A program made the translations under genes and the position numbers. This document shows, piece after piece, positions 1-12,777 of a DNA stretch of 64,000 nt; position 1 is the stretch's first letter; each line of letters begins with the position of its first letter. Location: assembly GCF_001649575.2 (NCBI RefSeq), contig NC_051440.1:15722533-15786532 (forward strand), read 5' to 3'. The DNA is from Kryptolebias marmoratus (taxonomy: Eukaryota > Chordata > Actinopteri > Cyprinodontiformes > Rivulidae). The notes beneath the pieces were generated by a model, which had not been told where the DNA came from, did no database searches, and saw only the letters and a list, made by a program, of their open reading frames with translations.

Positions 1-160
1 TAGTAAGTGTTAAATTATTAACTCCAGCAGATTTGATATTTGACACTTTATAAGAGTTAAGGTACCAACTCTCCAAAAAGAGTTAAATTAACACTTTCTG
101 GTGTGGACCCATATAGACACTTTAAAAGTGTTGAAATCAAATCTGACGGTGTTAATCTGG
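1..160. mobile_element. Small inverted-repeat element (MITE-like)
   Basis: Two 21-base arms face each other: 17-37 (ATTAACTCCAGCAG and on) and 136-156, which read as reverse complements at about 18 of 21 positions. Between them are repeated variants of an AGTGTT/AACACT motif (for example near 47-60, 85-105 and 115-132), so the whole segment can fold back on itself. This is the layout of a short non-autonomous DNA transposon, and similar AGTGTTAA-rich repeats are common in fish introns (recalled, not searched). The left boundary may lie outside the window. No coding capacity is seen. Confidence 0.5.
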
Positions 161-3100
161 GCCTCCTGGATTTGCTGTGTGAAGGGCACAAACCAACTGA
201 CTTGCAATAAAGTATACATTTAAAATTTCTCTATAAAGTGCACATACAGTGGATATATTCACAACACAGCTGAAATGAAGTCTGGAGGAGTTTGCAAGAA
301 ATACGTTTTCATTGATGTCATTAACCTTAATTATTAATCTTAATCAATAGTAAGTAGGCAGTCAGTGGTTTAATAAAAGGGCACGAATTAAGATTAAGCA
401 AATCTGTCCTTCATTACATAATATTCATTAGTTCTGAAAGAAAATTTGAATGTTCAGTGTTTTAGCAACCCATTGAACTTGATCACTGCCAGTTGCAGCT
501 ACAGGAAAAAGTAAATTATTACAAGACTATGATATCTAAATAAAACATGATGGTAAAAAAATACTCATAAATTCAAAAAGATCTAATAAATTGCTGAAGA
601 GCTTGGATTTAGACTTAGGCCTTTTTTGTTTCCAGGGGCGATACGCGTTTTCACATCACAGTACTTATTTACCAAACACAGCCTGTCTTCTCCCAGAAGG
701 TAGGAGTTCCAGGTTTAGCAGCTAGAATATCCTGAGCTGTTGTGGAGGAAATGTGTTTTATGGTCCTATTGTTGAGTTCTTCTGCATTGAGGGTAGAAAG
801 ACCTATAAACCTAAAGGCTGTACTGGTTAATACATGTCAGTTTGAACCGGTTTGAAACAAAATGTATTGTAAAAGCAAATGGACCAATAAAGCAAAACAG
901 GCTGAATGATGCTCTGGTACAGGGACAGGAGAAAATGGGGTCCATAAAATATTCAGTCAGAAATGCCATATGTCACAATATTACTGTGATTGCTCGTGGA
1001 ATGAAAGGTACTAACAACTCCTAAGCAGTCTCATTCAACACTTTTTACATATTTGCACAAATGAGCCAAACATATTGCCTGTTACACATGTTTTGCCATG
1101 CATACCAACACACAAGCTCAAGATAAATCCAATCTCTTTATGTTTATTACTCCATTTTTAATGAACCTCTCAAAAATATCGGCCCATATCATTTTCTTGA
1201 CCTTGGTATGAAATTTATCTGCTAGTGTGACATTAGGAATTCCCATTAAACATCTGAGCAAGCTGTCAGATGCAAAATGAAGTTTTATTGGGGACCACAA
1301 AGTAAAATCAATGTTAAATTAGATATCCGTGGACTGAAAATTCAGACTTTAAAACTCTAAATAAAGAAGTAAGCAAAAACTACTCTTAGCATTTTGGCTC
1401 AAAGAAACATTCTTGGCTAATAAAATAAATAATTTTTATATTCAAATAAATAAAGTTGAGAAAATAAAAGCTCATGTTTATGATAATCAGTCACATTTCA
1501 TTATACCTGAGTGGCAAAATGGAATCTACTATGTGACGCCTCCAAAGCTTGGTGGTAAATTTTGAAGAAACTGATGAAATCACTTCAGTAGCATGTTCTA
1601 ACTCTCCGATGCAAAAACTTACAGCCCACTAACTGTCTCCAAGTTAGCATATATTTAATCCAAAATTCCTCACAGCGCCCACATGAGTAAATGGGCCTCA
1701 AAGCTTTAACTATACTGCCACACTGCACTAAAACCTTAAGATGATTACCGATATTCTTAAAACCTAGCCCACAGATAATGTGTTTAAAGAAGCAATACGG
1801 CTTTTCCAAGCTTTGAGTTCAAAGTCTGAGAAGCATGGGGTCAGAATGCCAATAGGCTAAACAAAGAGTAGCCAAAATGGGCTTTGGGGGATTTGAAACT
1901 TAGGGCCCTGAACCCCTTTGATCATAACAGAGCTACAGCCATAGAAATACTAAGTATCAAGAGCCTGAAACTGTGCTGCTGCCAAAGTATTGTAAGTTTG
2001 ACAGTGCATAAACATATGAGGTCCTTTGTGATGGATTTGCTACTACAGTAGGAAGCAAAGAAGTTGGAAAACATTCTCATATTGTGACAATAATATGTTT
2101 TGACATTTTGATGTCAGGTTGTAACGCACAATCTCCAAAGCTGCCGTATTTTAAAAGAGTTCAGGCACAAACAACATTAAGCATAACCTATAGTTTAGCT
2201 GTGTTTTATTTTCAATAAAATGTAACTAAAGGTTACAATGATTTTTCAGTAAAATTGTATCTTCAACTAATTACGTATAAAGATTAAATTTGGTGATAAA
2301 CACGCTTTTCGTCACCATCTGTTTTAATGTTAGGGGCTAACTCACAAATATTCAGCTGGCTAATTAGTTCTAGTTTTCCTTTACAGAGAATCTTCATGTG
2401 CGTGGCACAACAAACAAGACAGAAATGATTGAAACTTAAAATTAAACAGATTCAATCCTTTTTTTTAACAGCACCAATCAATGAAAGGGTTTTTTTTTAC
2501 CCCAACTTATTTTCTTAATAAAACCATTACCTCGAGGAGAATCTGACTGATTTCAGTAATTGTTAGCAAATTGTTGATAGACGAACAATGAACCCCAAAA
2601 ATATATTTCTCCTTTGTGTTATAGATAAAAGAAAACAGAAAAGCCAGGACATAAGATACCTTATTACAATGTATTACTTCTGGGGTTGCCTATAAAAAAC
2701 AGATTTGTGACCACAGATGATTTGAGAATTTAATTTAGCCAAAAAAATCTTTAAAATGTCCCACATAGTATTTGGCTCATTACCTTTCCTCTTTAAAAGT
2801 ATTCAGATAGTGGATAGGTAAACATGTAGTGAGTCTGATGTAACACAAAAACACAATTACTTGTGTTCAGTTAATTCTTGTGCAATTTCCGAGTATTGAA
2901 CAGGACCGTAACGAGCCTAGTACCACAGATCAAACTTTAATATTTTTAAATAATGAATAAGACCTGACATTCCATTCTTTCTTTAAGTTAAGAGCGGTAG
3001 AGGACAAACTATCAGTGCATGGTTTGTAATTGAAGCATACAGCATCACTATTGTAGCCATTCTTTCAACTGCGGTTTATAAGAGTTACAGCACTTAGGTT

Positions 3101-3249
3101 TAATGTCCTCTCTAAGCTTTCCCATGTTTCCACTGACTTCATCACTGACTATGCAACTTCAGCTGTAAAAAAAAGAGAAACATTTATTTTGTTTTGATCT
3201 ATATAACAACAGCAACAGCCCTGAGATTAGGATAAATACCAAGGCTAGG
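161..3249. other. Unique AT-rich noncoding DNA
   Basis: No gene, RNA or clear repeat was recognised. The longest open frames are under 75 codons and carry no domain. The stretch is AT-rich and CpG-poor with short A and T runs (for example near 2460-2500). The motif run TTAATTATTAATCTTAATC near 328-346 is homeodomain-like but has no other support. Confidence 0.6.
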
Positions 3250-3540
3250 TTGAAAATTTATTGCCGTTGCAATATCGATGCTAGTATTAACAGTATTACA
3301 ATATCACCAAGGGCTGCAATAAATCACAGACAAAAACTGCAATAAGTTGAACCCCCATTACCTTAAATGCCCACAGACAATTTAGATGATGGGAAAAATG
3401 CTAAAACACAAGAAAAGTGTTTTGAGTGTCACAACGGCAGAAGGAATAGAGCAGTGAGGAAAATGTGGGTTTATTGCAGCTGATATTGTCATAGCAATAT
3501 TCAACAATATTGCAAGTGGATGTTTTCCTAATATTTTGCA
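3250..3540. mobile_element. Inverted-repeat MITE relic (ATATTG-rich)
   Basis: An 18-base left arm at 3259-3276 (TATTGCCGTTGCAATATC) is an imperfect reverse complement of 3482-3499 (GATATTGTCATAGCAATA), about 14 of 18 positions. Both arms are followed by further CAATATT/AATATTG steps (3290-3305 and 3500-3515). About 200 bases of unrelated sequence lie between them. The arrangement and the AATATCGAT/GATATTG arms resemble hAT-type non-autonomous elements I recall from fish genomes; that family assignment is memory, not a search. Confidence 0.45.
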
Positions 3541-6500
3541 CACTGTATAACTGACACCTTGAGCTCAGACAGCCTTAGACATTGACTTCTAGATACAAGC
3601 CTTCTTTGTCTGACTTTCTGTGCTAACCTATAATCCACAATATGCAGAAACGTTGGTTTGTACTGATTTACGATTAAACAAATAGGAACATTTGCATGTT
3701 GAACTCTAACTATAAAAGCACATCTGTTAGTTTAATATATATACAACAGACATGGACCCTAACAGAATGAGCTTTGGATAACCAGTCATCATTTAATAGA
3801 TTTATATTGAAATTAGCACTGTCATACAGCTCATACCCATTGGAAAAAAAAAACTTCTCTAGAATTACATTGTTTTCTCCTGTCAAAGACATGCCTCATA
3901 CTGTGTGTTGGGCATTAGAAGATGACCAGTGAGAGACTTTTAATTTCCAATTCCAGTCTTTAGAAATCAGAGCCCATAAGTATAAGTTTAATATTTATAC
4001 AAATTACAGTCGCAAAAATAATTGAAGAAGTTTGAGCCGGTGCTTACAATAGGGTGGATGATAATCAATATTAGAAACAGTGAAGAGATTTGAATGTTTT
4101 AAGCATGCTCTCAAGTTTATTTGAATCATGCTATTTATATGTTTGTTGACAGACACCATTACAAACCAAACCGCTGCTATTAAAGGGTTTCACATAACAA
4201 AAAACCTCATTGACAGTAGGAAACAGTCTCAAGTGTAACACCACTGTTCTGAGCACAAATGTACAGGATGTGCACAGTCGAAGGCATCAACTGTATTTTA
4301 AAAAGTTGCACAAAATATTGACCTATTTAATTGGCAAACCAATAAATTGGACTACCTTCTGTTAGCATTCAAATGTATAATTTTTACCTTGAATAGTGCC
4401 TTTCTTAATATACATTATGAAGAAATCCTCATTGAATAAATAAGTCTATTACCACTGGCAGATCCCTCCTGATGACTAAACGGGATGCAAAAAAATATAA
4501 TGGCCATCTTGTTTTAATTGTTCAAATTTTCTCTCCCTCTTTTTTAAAGGTGACAGGGCCATTACTCCAGAGTCACCACTTATCGGCAGTATCACTGAGG
4601 ATTAATGGTTTCACTTCTGCTAGTAAGAAATGTTCAAGTTGTCCCGATTATCAGTGCAAGAAAAAGAATAATGGTTATTTGTCATTGTGTTAAGCAGTGG
4701 GGGACTAATCTAACAAAACACTCAGTTAGGAACACTGTTAACCCTTGCTGGTGAGACTGAGTGGGACGCGTGGTGGGCTGAGGGCAGCGGTGAAGCCTCT
4801 GGCCAGATTGTTTGGCTTCAGGAGAGTCACGTCAATCTGATTTCCAGCCGTATTATTTATAACTAGCTGTAAGATTGTATAACAGGACAAAAGCGTGTTC
4901 AAATTAGAGCAATATGGGCTAAAACATACAGTCTGCATGCAGTCAGAAAACGTGAATGATCAGTGTAGCCTTATTGCTCTGAGTTTAAACTTTTAGTAAT
5001 TTGCAAAGACAACTAAGTCAGAGAAAGCTTTATTTTTTTCTTAAGTCTGAAAAACTAGAAACACAAGATCAAGAAGCTTAAAATGAACCAATAACAGCTA
5101 CACACTCAAGGTAAACAAACAAAAGAGAGAAAAAAAACAAGATAATACAGTAAATTTTAACTTACAATAGCATAGATTTCCTTCCAGTGGATAAAAATGA
5201 CATAAAAACTACATTAAGTTAAGTATCATGATAGCAAATTAGGCTTAGAATTTAGATTTAGATTGGGATTTATGGTTTGTTTGTAAAACGAACAATTACC
5301 ACCACCAGTAGCTGCCACACTACCCATTTAACACATTTGTCTTGTGAAGGATTTTTTTTTTCCAGCGGTATGGTCCCTGAAGCTTTTGTACTGGTGGTGC
5401 ACGCTTGTTCCTGCTCCAGTAATCGCCTACATTATTTTCCTTGTCTGTCACCTTTATAGTATCTATTAGCCACTCTCCACTATCTGTTTGCGGGGCATTT
5501 TCTCTTCCTTTTTTCCCCATGAATGTTTTATATATTGGAGGGAGAATGATTGTTCTTCGCAATGAGGCCAGTGCGTGGCCTCAGTAAGACAAATTGCTCC
5601 AGAACGCCTAAATGGCAGTCAATGATAACTCATTGTAAGGAGAGTAAGTGACTTCCAATGGAGTGGATAGGGGACAGAGAATAATGGCAGAGCACAGGTG
5701 AAAAATAGATGTTTGCCTCAGTGTAATTACTCCATTAGGGGGCTCTCTGTTAATCTACCCGAGCCACAGCGAGTGTTTTTACAGCGATGTGGAGGTGAGG
5801 GGCAAAAATGACTGCAACTGGACAGAGAGGAGCCCCTCTACCTTCACAGTCACAACACACAATATGAAGTGTTTACTAATGGACAAATGTACTCCCAGGT
5901 TTGTGCTCTCTGCGGCATCCCACCTTAACATAAGCATGTAGGTAGATGCGTTGATAAAGTTCATCATTTTAATTACCTGGAGCTTGCCTTCACAGAGCTT
6001 TAACCTTCCCTGTCTGAACCGTGTGCTGGAGGATGGGCGTTGACTTCTGCAAACCTGGTAAATATGAAAATCTGGGTTAGGAAGAAAAAAAGAAAGGGGG
6101 TGGGGGACAAAGAATAAACCACCCGCTGCAAATCAACACCCCCGTTCTGCAGATTTCCAGACAAACATAATGAAAAAAAAAATTTGACCATTTGGTGTCT
6201 GCTGCTTCCGCCTGTGGCAATACAGACAAAAGGAAGCCTGGAAAAAAAAATGGCCCAATATGGTCTTAAGAGTTTACTCTGACCACACAATCTGTTTTCT
6301 TAAGACAACTTTTAAAACACTGCTATGAGCAGTGCCCACAGCATTATCAGCGAGGCTCACGCTGACCTTGCATTCACCTTTATACTATTTCCCATCTGTT
6401 TAGGTTCCACCCCAGAATTCATCCCAGTTGGCTGTAGGCCCACTTTGCACTGGGCTTCCTCAGTGGAACCACGAACAAAACCCTGCAGAAGAAAGACTTT

Positions 6501-7207
6501 CTGTTTGGCCTATTTTGCAGAAATCTCAGCTTGTGTCTCAGCATTTCTTTCAACACCTGAAAAATCCCCTTTTGGACTTTTCGGGCTTTTTGCAACGTAC
6601 AAGATGAAGATAGTAAAGATGCAGGGATTCTTTTTAAATGCAGCTCTGCCTTAGACCTACAACACGAGTTCAGTCCCTCAAAACACTCATAAATAGTAGG
6701 GGGGAAGATACGAGTGAATTCTGCAGCTTTTTAAAACACTAATCATAATATTGTTAGGCTGGCACCAACAAACCTTCAGAGAAAGGGTTCATTTTTGTCT
6801 CTTTAAAATCTACAGGTTCATTCATATTTGAGACTACAGCAAAGCATCTCATCCGCTGCTATCTCTGTTATCCTCACAGTAACTAATTAGAGTAAACTGA
6901 CCTCCAGCTGAAGAAGAAGAGAAAAAAAAACGATTAAAGTTGACATTTTTGCAGCAGAGGCTCAAAACACAGGCAAACACACAGATACAAGGCGTCCAGC
7001 TGGACAAATGTTCCCTGCTCTGAAATCTACAGGTTGTGGTAAAAAGGGGGGACTTCCAGTGGTAAGGACAGTAAGAGGTGCCATTATCAGTCAGTGATGA
7101 AAACGAGCACGGTGACCCGATTAAGGCGAGAATTTCTGGGTCATGGTCTTGTTTTTCAATGCTTAATTTGTCTATCGATAGTGACACGGTCCGTGGCTCG
7201 CACCTAC
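3541..7207. other. Mostly unique noncoding DNA, possible regulatory patches
   Basis: No coding exon is recognisable. Open frames up to 136 codons exist (for example minus strand 6849-7259) but show no domain, and their codons look arbitrary. The part from about 5560 to 6000 is less AT-rich and contains TAATTA (5724-5729) beside CCATTAGG, which would fit homeodomain binding in an enhancer. A 10-base perfect palindrome CTATCGATAG lies at 7172-7181. Conservation cannot be judged here. Confidence 0.45.
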
Positions 7208-7372
7208 CTGTAATATTATCTTTCTGAAAGTCGTGGTTCAGACAGGGGGGCCTTGTCACTGTAACCCTACACGGAGCGGGTGAGTGAGGGAGCGGATTTA
7301 GCCTTCAGGCAGCAGCAGCAGCGGCGGCGGGCGGGGGGAGCCAGCGCCGGCTGCCTGCCTGCCTGCCTTCCC
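7208..7372 (-). promoter_or_regulatory. CpG/GC-rich block at gap edge, possible 5' exon
   Basis: GC content rises sharply from about 7260 to the gap at 7373, with CGGCGGCGGGCGGGG, a CAG triplet run (7308-7322) and tandem GCCT units (7351-7368). On the minus strand the sequence leaving the gap ends at a good 5' splice-site match, CAG|GTAGGTG, with the exon edge at 7208. A first exon transcribed from a CpG-rich promoter hidden in the gap would look like this. On the plus strand there is also a donor-like CGG|GTGAGT with its GT at 7280. No protein is predicted from either reading. It could instead be a GC-rich repeat that stopped assembly. The exon reading is inference only. Confidence 0.3.
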
Positions 7373-7614
7373 NNNNNNNNNNNNNNNNNNNNNNNNNNNN
7401 NNNNNNNNNNNNNNNNNNNNNNNNNNNNNNNNNNNNNNNNNNNNNNNNNNNNNNNNNNNNNNNNNNNNNNNNNNNNNNNNNNNNNNNNNNNNNNNNNNNN
7501 NNNNNNNNNNNNNNNNNNNNNNNNNNNNNNNNNNNNNNNNNNNNNNNNNNNNNNNNNNNNNNNNNNNNNNNNNNNNNNNNNNNNNNNNNNNNNNNNNNNN
7601 NNNNNNNNNNNNNN
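7373..7614. other. Assembly gap (N run)
   Basis: 242 consecutive N bases. The left flank is GC-rich and repetitive and the right flank is a (TA)n array, both of which commonly break assemblies. The true length and content are unknown, so any open frame crossing this gap is an artefact. Confidence 0.99.

Positions 7615-7681
<67 letters not shown>
7615..7681. repeat. (TA)n microsatellite
   Basis: An uninterrupted TA array of 67 bases directly abuts the N run, so its real length is probably larger. The IY peptide repeats it encodes in both strands are not genes. Confidence 0.98.
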
Positions 7682-7683
<2 letters not shown>

Positions 7684-7957
7684 AAGAATTCCCTTTTATG
7701 TACATTTAAGATATAGAAAAATTAACTGAATAAGTTAAGAAAAACAAGTGAAATAAGGGTCTATTTTTTCCCATACCCCTCAATAAACAATTTATCACTA
7801 CAGTCACAGTGGCAAATCCACTAGTTTCAAATGATTTAGGCTATTATGGTAATATTTTTAAAATGAAAACTGGTTTAACCCACATAGTATCACTATTCTC
7901 TGTTTTAAACTATGTTAAATTATTGCTATTGTTTAAACACTTTTACAAGAAAGAAAT
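7682..7957. other. Unique AT-rich spacer
   Basis: Plain AT-rich DNA between the two microsatellites. Nothing recognisable was seen. Confidence 0.6.

Positions 7958-8055
<98 letters not shown>
7958..8055. repeat. (GATA)n microsatellite
   Basis: About 24 uninterrupted GATA units (98 bases). The minus strand translates as repeated YLSI, which is not a protein-coding signal. A second, longer array of the same unit is at 49194-49356. Confidence 0.98.
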
Positions 8056-11000
8056 AAAAAATTCTCTCCACAAATTATACAAATTGTGTCTAAAGTATAT
8101 TTAGTTGGCTTTGTCCGTGGAATGAAAAAAGCTGTTTTGGTGGCCTTTGGTGTACAGCAACAAACAAGTTCATAGTGTCTGTGGTCTCTGCCTTTCAGGG
8201 CGTCCTTTGCGTCACATCCATTCCCCTTCATCTCATGCAAATGTGGTACAAAAAAAAATGATATCTTGCTTTAAAGACGTGGCAGTCGGTTAAAAAAAGG
8301 CTGTGCTTAGTGTTTGAAGTCCTAAATGTGACAGAAGACTTCAAGAGAAAGGACCCAAGACTGGCAGCCTAAAGATGAGTGAGAGGCGGATAGAGAACAT
8401 GTTTTTTTCCCATCCAGAGGGATATTCTGTGGCCAAGCTTGATTATTAGAGATGAAGGACAGGCTGAGAGGATGTGGGATTGTTAAATTCTCAAATCCTC
8501 TCACCAAAGCTCCCCCCTTACTATATCATTCTTCCGCACTCAGTTTCTGTGCATTTATAGCTTGCGCTCTTGATTTTCTTTTCTTTTTAGAGCCGAATAA
8601 AATTCAGATTTGTTGATGGTATGCAAAAAAAAAACAGTTGAGGATAATGGAAATGTGGGCTCTAATGTATCCAAACTTAGTTATTTTGAAATGCACTATA
8701 TTTGTAATGTTTAGATTTCAAAACTCGTGCGATTGATCCAAGTTTCAAGTGTTGGCAAATATGTATAAGCTTATTCTTTTAATATTAATGACTACACAAT
8801 ACATGTAGACAACACTTCAGTTTACTGTGGTGTTCTGTGAAACCCTGGCTGTGGATTTAAAACCTCTGTTCCCCTTTCTGTGAGAGTCTGTGCTTCATTC
8901 GATGCCCTGTCCATTATTGCCAGCATATTTGAAAAGTGCTAAGCCTTGAAACGAGTCCCATATTATTTCAGGCCGGACTGAATATTTCACGGCGGGAGGC
9001 AGAAAATGAGACCTTCCCTCAAGAGACTGCCTGCAGTGCATTCTACTTGGTGAAGCAAACGGAAGGTCTCATACTGTGCAAAACACACTTGAACAAATAA
9101 TTATATATTTATCTGCCGCACTTGTGAGATTTTTCTTTATTTTTTATGTTTGTGGGAGTGCAGAAGAATTGGAAAAATGCAAAAGCTGTGGAAAACTACT
9201 AGAATAAAACTTTCTTCTTGTTTGCACTGATGGCCGTTTGTATTTACATCAGGGATAGTTAGTATTTTATTGACCCACACATTTAGTATTTTGCTACTAC
9301 CATCAGTACAAATGTATCTAAGGGAAAGTGGAGCTCCCTTTGAGTTACGGAGCTGCAGTCAGAGAACAACAGGAGCGAGCTGAAAACAGGAAGCTAACCA
9401 GATTGATTCTTGATTCACCTCCTTGAAATCAAATCCCAGTCTTGTGAGATTAGTCTGTGCTCCTGTGTGCGATTTTATAAACGTGTAACAGAGAAGGCCC
9501 AAGACAGTTGTCTGGTAACAATGATGTCTTTGGATTGATTCTAGAGACGTTTAGTCAGTCGTGTATTCAGTAACAGACTTTTTTTTATTATTATTTATTT
9601 TACTTTTTTAACCAAAATTATCAACCACACACAATTCCTTTTTATTTTACAGTACTAAGCCAACTAGTCAATTTGAACCTAAAAGTAGACTTGCTTCTAG
9701 ACAAAAAAAAAAAAGTCAAACAACAAAGCTCTGCTTAATCATTAAAACTTCAGCTAGCAGCGACCTTTGGGAAGGATCCATATCTGTGTCCCTGGAAGAA
9801 ATGACGTGGATGGCAAGCACTTGTGTCCTTTGTGTTTTGTGAAGATATTGAGTGTTTGAAGTGTTAACCCTGACACTGCGCCTTTGGGGCGAGGAGGCGA
9901 AGGAAACATGTCACACAATAGGATGGGACTTGGATCTTTGCTTCTCCTTCTCTGACCTCTGACCGGTATTGGTTTTAAGGGTTGCTGTGGCCCCAGCTCC
10001 TTAGGGGTAGTGTCTGCCTTGATCATGTCATCAGTATTTGTAGAAGTCGCAGCATTGCTTAGTTTATAATAGGAGACGAGAATAAATTCAATTTGCTCTT
10101 CAAATTTCCTTTGAAAAAACAATCGCATTAGTTATAAATTATATTACTGTAATGCAAAAGTTTAGGTAAGAGTTTGCTAAATTGCATTTTAAAAGAACAG
10201 TTTCAATAGTGTTACACATTGCTTTGTAATTTATTGCACAAGTGGTGAGTCTGCAAAATTACAGTTTGTCATCATTTAATGGGCTCTTTGTTTAGTCTGC
10301 TTTTATCCGCATGCTGACTTCAATAGGCTTGGCTATCTTTTAGGTATTTGCTGTCATGGAAATGACCTTTGTTAATGAATCTTTGAATTTTGGTTGACAA
10401 TGTTTTTGTGTGATCTCTCCATGTTGTATGCCTCCAGTAGCTTTGCTGACACAACCCACTGAGGCCACACATAAAACAGTATGCCATCTGCACCTGGAGC
10501 ATGACTATCAGCTCTGTTCTTTCCCCCCTCACACCCCCCCACGCTGCTTTAGCTCGAGCTTTTTCCTGCCTCTGTGTAGCCCGACCCTGCTCTTCCCATT
10601 CCAGGCTACAGAAGCCAAAACCAAAGGCAGCTTTCAAGGGGGACTGTCTGCTCAAATCAAGTCACAGGCCTTTTTAGAACCGGTTCAGAGATCATAGCAA
10701 GTAGAAGTCAGGGAAGAGAATGACCCTCTCCTCAAGGCTTGATCGGATCTTGGCCCAGTCAAACCCAGCAGGGCTCAGTCTCTGGACAGCTCCGTCTCTG
10801 CAGGCTTTGACTCTCTGATAGCGCGAATGAAAGAGGGCACCAAGAGAGCAGCGGTTCTGATGTGTCAGGCTCAATGTCCTGGTAGACTTGCAGAGCAAAG
10901 TGGGCAAAGCAAAGGACACAGCCAGCAGGCACAGGTCCAGAATAAGACCCCTATATTGTGTGACATGTCATCTAATGACTGTCCCTTTGTTTTAAATCTT

Positions 11001-12202
11001 TGCATCGGAGAGAAGTTGGGGCCAGTGATAAAGGTCACAAGATAAATAAACAAAACAGACTCTTTAAAGGAACAAATGAATGTTAAATAAGTTGAAATAA
11101 TAAGTCAAATACCCAATTAGCAAGGAGAAAAAATGTTAATGTTTCCCCATATTACATCAGTAAGAGTTTATGTTCACATTTTATACAAGCCATTGTATTC
11201 AGCATCAGCTTTTTCAGATAAAAAAACAAATACATGAGACTTTATGGGGACCCATGCTTGTTTTACGGCAGAATAACAGAATTCAGATGTGAGAAAACCT
11301 TTAAATTCTTCTCACTGTACACACAGCTTCGTATTGGAATAGAGAGAGCTGGTTGTGTCTTGTTGACACAGAGGATTATTCACCCTGTGTTTCTGACCCC
11401 TTTTTGCTTGACTTGGGCTCGCCTTGCTCACACCTCCACAGATCTCAGCATTCATTAGGCTTACGTATTTACTTAAAGCCTCGCCGCCTCTTTGCATAAT
11501 GGCAAGCAGGTTTCCCGGCCAGCATAGTGTGCTTCAAGTGCTTGCTGAGGATGCAACTGAATTTTAAACACGACACGTCTTGCTTCGAAGTTGACCTTGC
11601 ACAAAAAGCCCGATGATCTCATTCTTCGCTTCAGTTGAAAGCTGCTGATTCTCTATGTTACAGTGTTGCTTCTGTAAAATGAAAAAAAGAAGCCCTGTAT
11701 GGCCTGCACTATCACTGCAGGCTACCTCTACAGACTCTTTCCACTTTCTCTTTTCAAAAGAATCTGAGGGCAAAGAAAATAGCTCAATTTATAAAGCTTT
11801 GATGTGAAAATCTAGGTTAATTTACCCCTCCGAAGAGAGTAATTTACCAACAGAATGTATAATCTGTCTAAAGTCTGGAGGAGATCAGCCATTTTAAATT
11901 TCAGCATGATGAGCTGAATATGACCTTAATATTTAAAAATTTAGCTAATGCAATAAACCTAAGGTTACAGTGGTAGCCTGATGATGAAGCATGTTTGATA
12001 GTACCAAAAATCTTTCAATTCCTTGTGTCAGTCATAGTTATGTCCTAGAAGGCAATGGTGAAGAAGCTCACTCATATCCAACATTTAGCACAGAAACACA
12101 GATACAGACCATTTCAATTTTAGGCCATCAGAAGTCACAAACATGAAACATGAGGGCAAGTAGCTTTGTTCACTCTAAAAATGAAACACATTTATTTCAC
12201 AT
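8056..12202. other. Noncoding DNA with mid-GC patches, no gene recognised
   Basis: No exon or repeat family was recognised. The parts 8900-9070, 9750-10060 and 10430-10950 are closer to 45-50% GC and contain overlapping open frames on both strands (up to 124 codons), none with a recognisable domain. Frames open on both strands over the same bases argue against coding. These patches could be conserved regulatory DNA. Simple T and A runs occur at 9581-9610 and 9702-9715. Confidence 0.45.
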
Positions 12203-12777
12203 CCTTAAAAAAATAGTTCTGAGGTGTGAAAGGTTACAAACAAATAATGTCTTATTTGCACTTAATAGCTCTTTGAAAAAGCTTAGTTTGGAGAAAAACA
12301 ATATTTAGTTTTATGAACTAAAGGGTAGTCCAAGTGGGTTGGAGATCTGAGAGGCTTGGCACCATCTTAAACCATCTTAAATCATAGAAATTGTATAGCT
12401 GTTCATATAAATGTTGTTTTATAAACATTTACACTGCCATCAAGTTCACATTACATTTGTAGTGGCAAGCAGCAGCAGCTAGTTGCAGCTGCTGAGCACT
12501 TCCAGCAGGAATATCAAAATATTTCTGCAGGAATATTTGTACGAATATTCAAATATGAAAAAAGTGTAAAGGTTTCAAAATGACCAAACTATCCCTTTAA
12601 GGTAGTAACAATCTACTTTGGTCTTAGCCATGCCCTGATTAGCCATTACCTCATCAATGCAGTCAAAATTAAACTCTTTTTCTCCAAACTAAAGATATTA
12701 AAAGTTAAAAGATATTAAAAGTTTAAAAATATTAAAAGTAATTGTTCCTAAGCCCATAACTATCTGTCCCTGTAAGG
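12203..12777. mobile_element. Foldback element, family 1, copy A
   Basis: The left end (CCTTAAAAAAATAGTTC from 12203) and the right end (AACTATCTGTCCCTGTAAGG, 12758-12777) are degenerate inverted copies of a terminal motif close to TTAAAGGGATAGTTC. The left arm continues with TCTTATTTG, TAGCTCTTTGAA and TTAGTTTGGAGAA (12250-12295); the right arm carries the inverted order, TTGGTCTTAGCCATG then TAGCCATTACCTCATC and TCTCCAAACTAAAGAT (12618-12700). The middle holds a perfect CAGCAGCT/AGCTGCTG stem (12473-12480 with 12487-12494). An extra copy of the terminal motif lies inside (12583-12601), and three tandem units of about 17 bases lie at 12691-12740. No transposase is present. This is a non-autonomous DNA transposon of undetermined superfamily. 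Confidence 0.6.
12691..12740 (+). repeat. Tandem repeat of about 17 bases, three units
   Basis: Three diverged units of AAAGATATTAAAAGTT lie at 12691-12706, 12707-12723 and 12724-12740, inside the right arm of foldback copy A. They probably arose by local slippage after insertion. Confidence 0.75.

Noticed and set aside
7280..7729. Open frames across the gap on both strands
   Set aside because: They consist mainly of unknown residues from the N run and IY repeats from (TA)n.
7958..8055. CRISPR-like regular repeat
   Set aside because: A simple tetranucleotide microsatellite in a vertebrate genome; no spacer structure.
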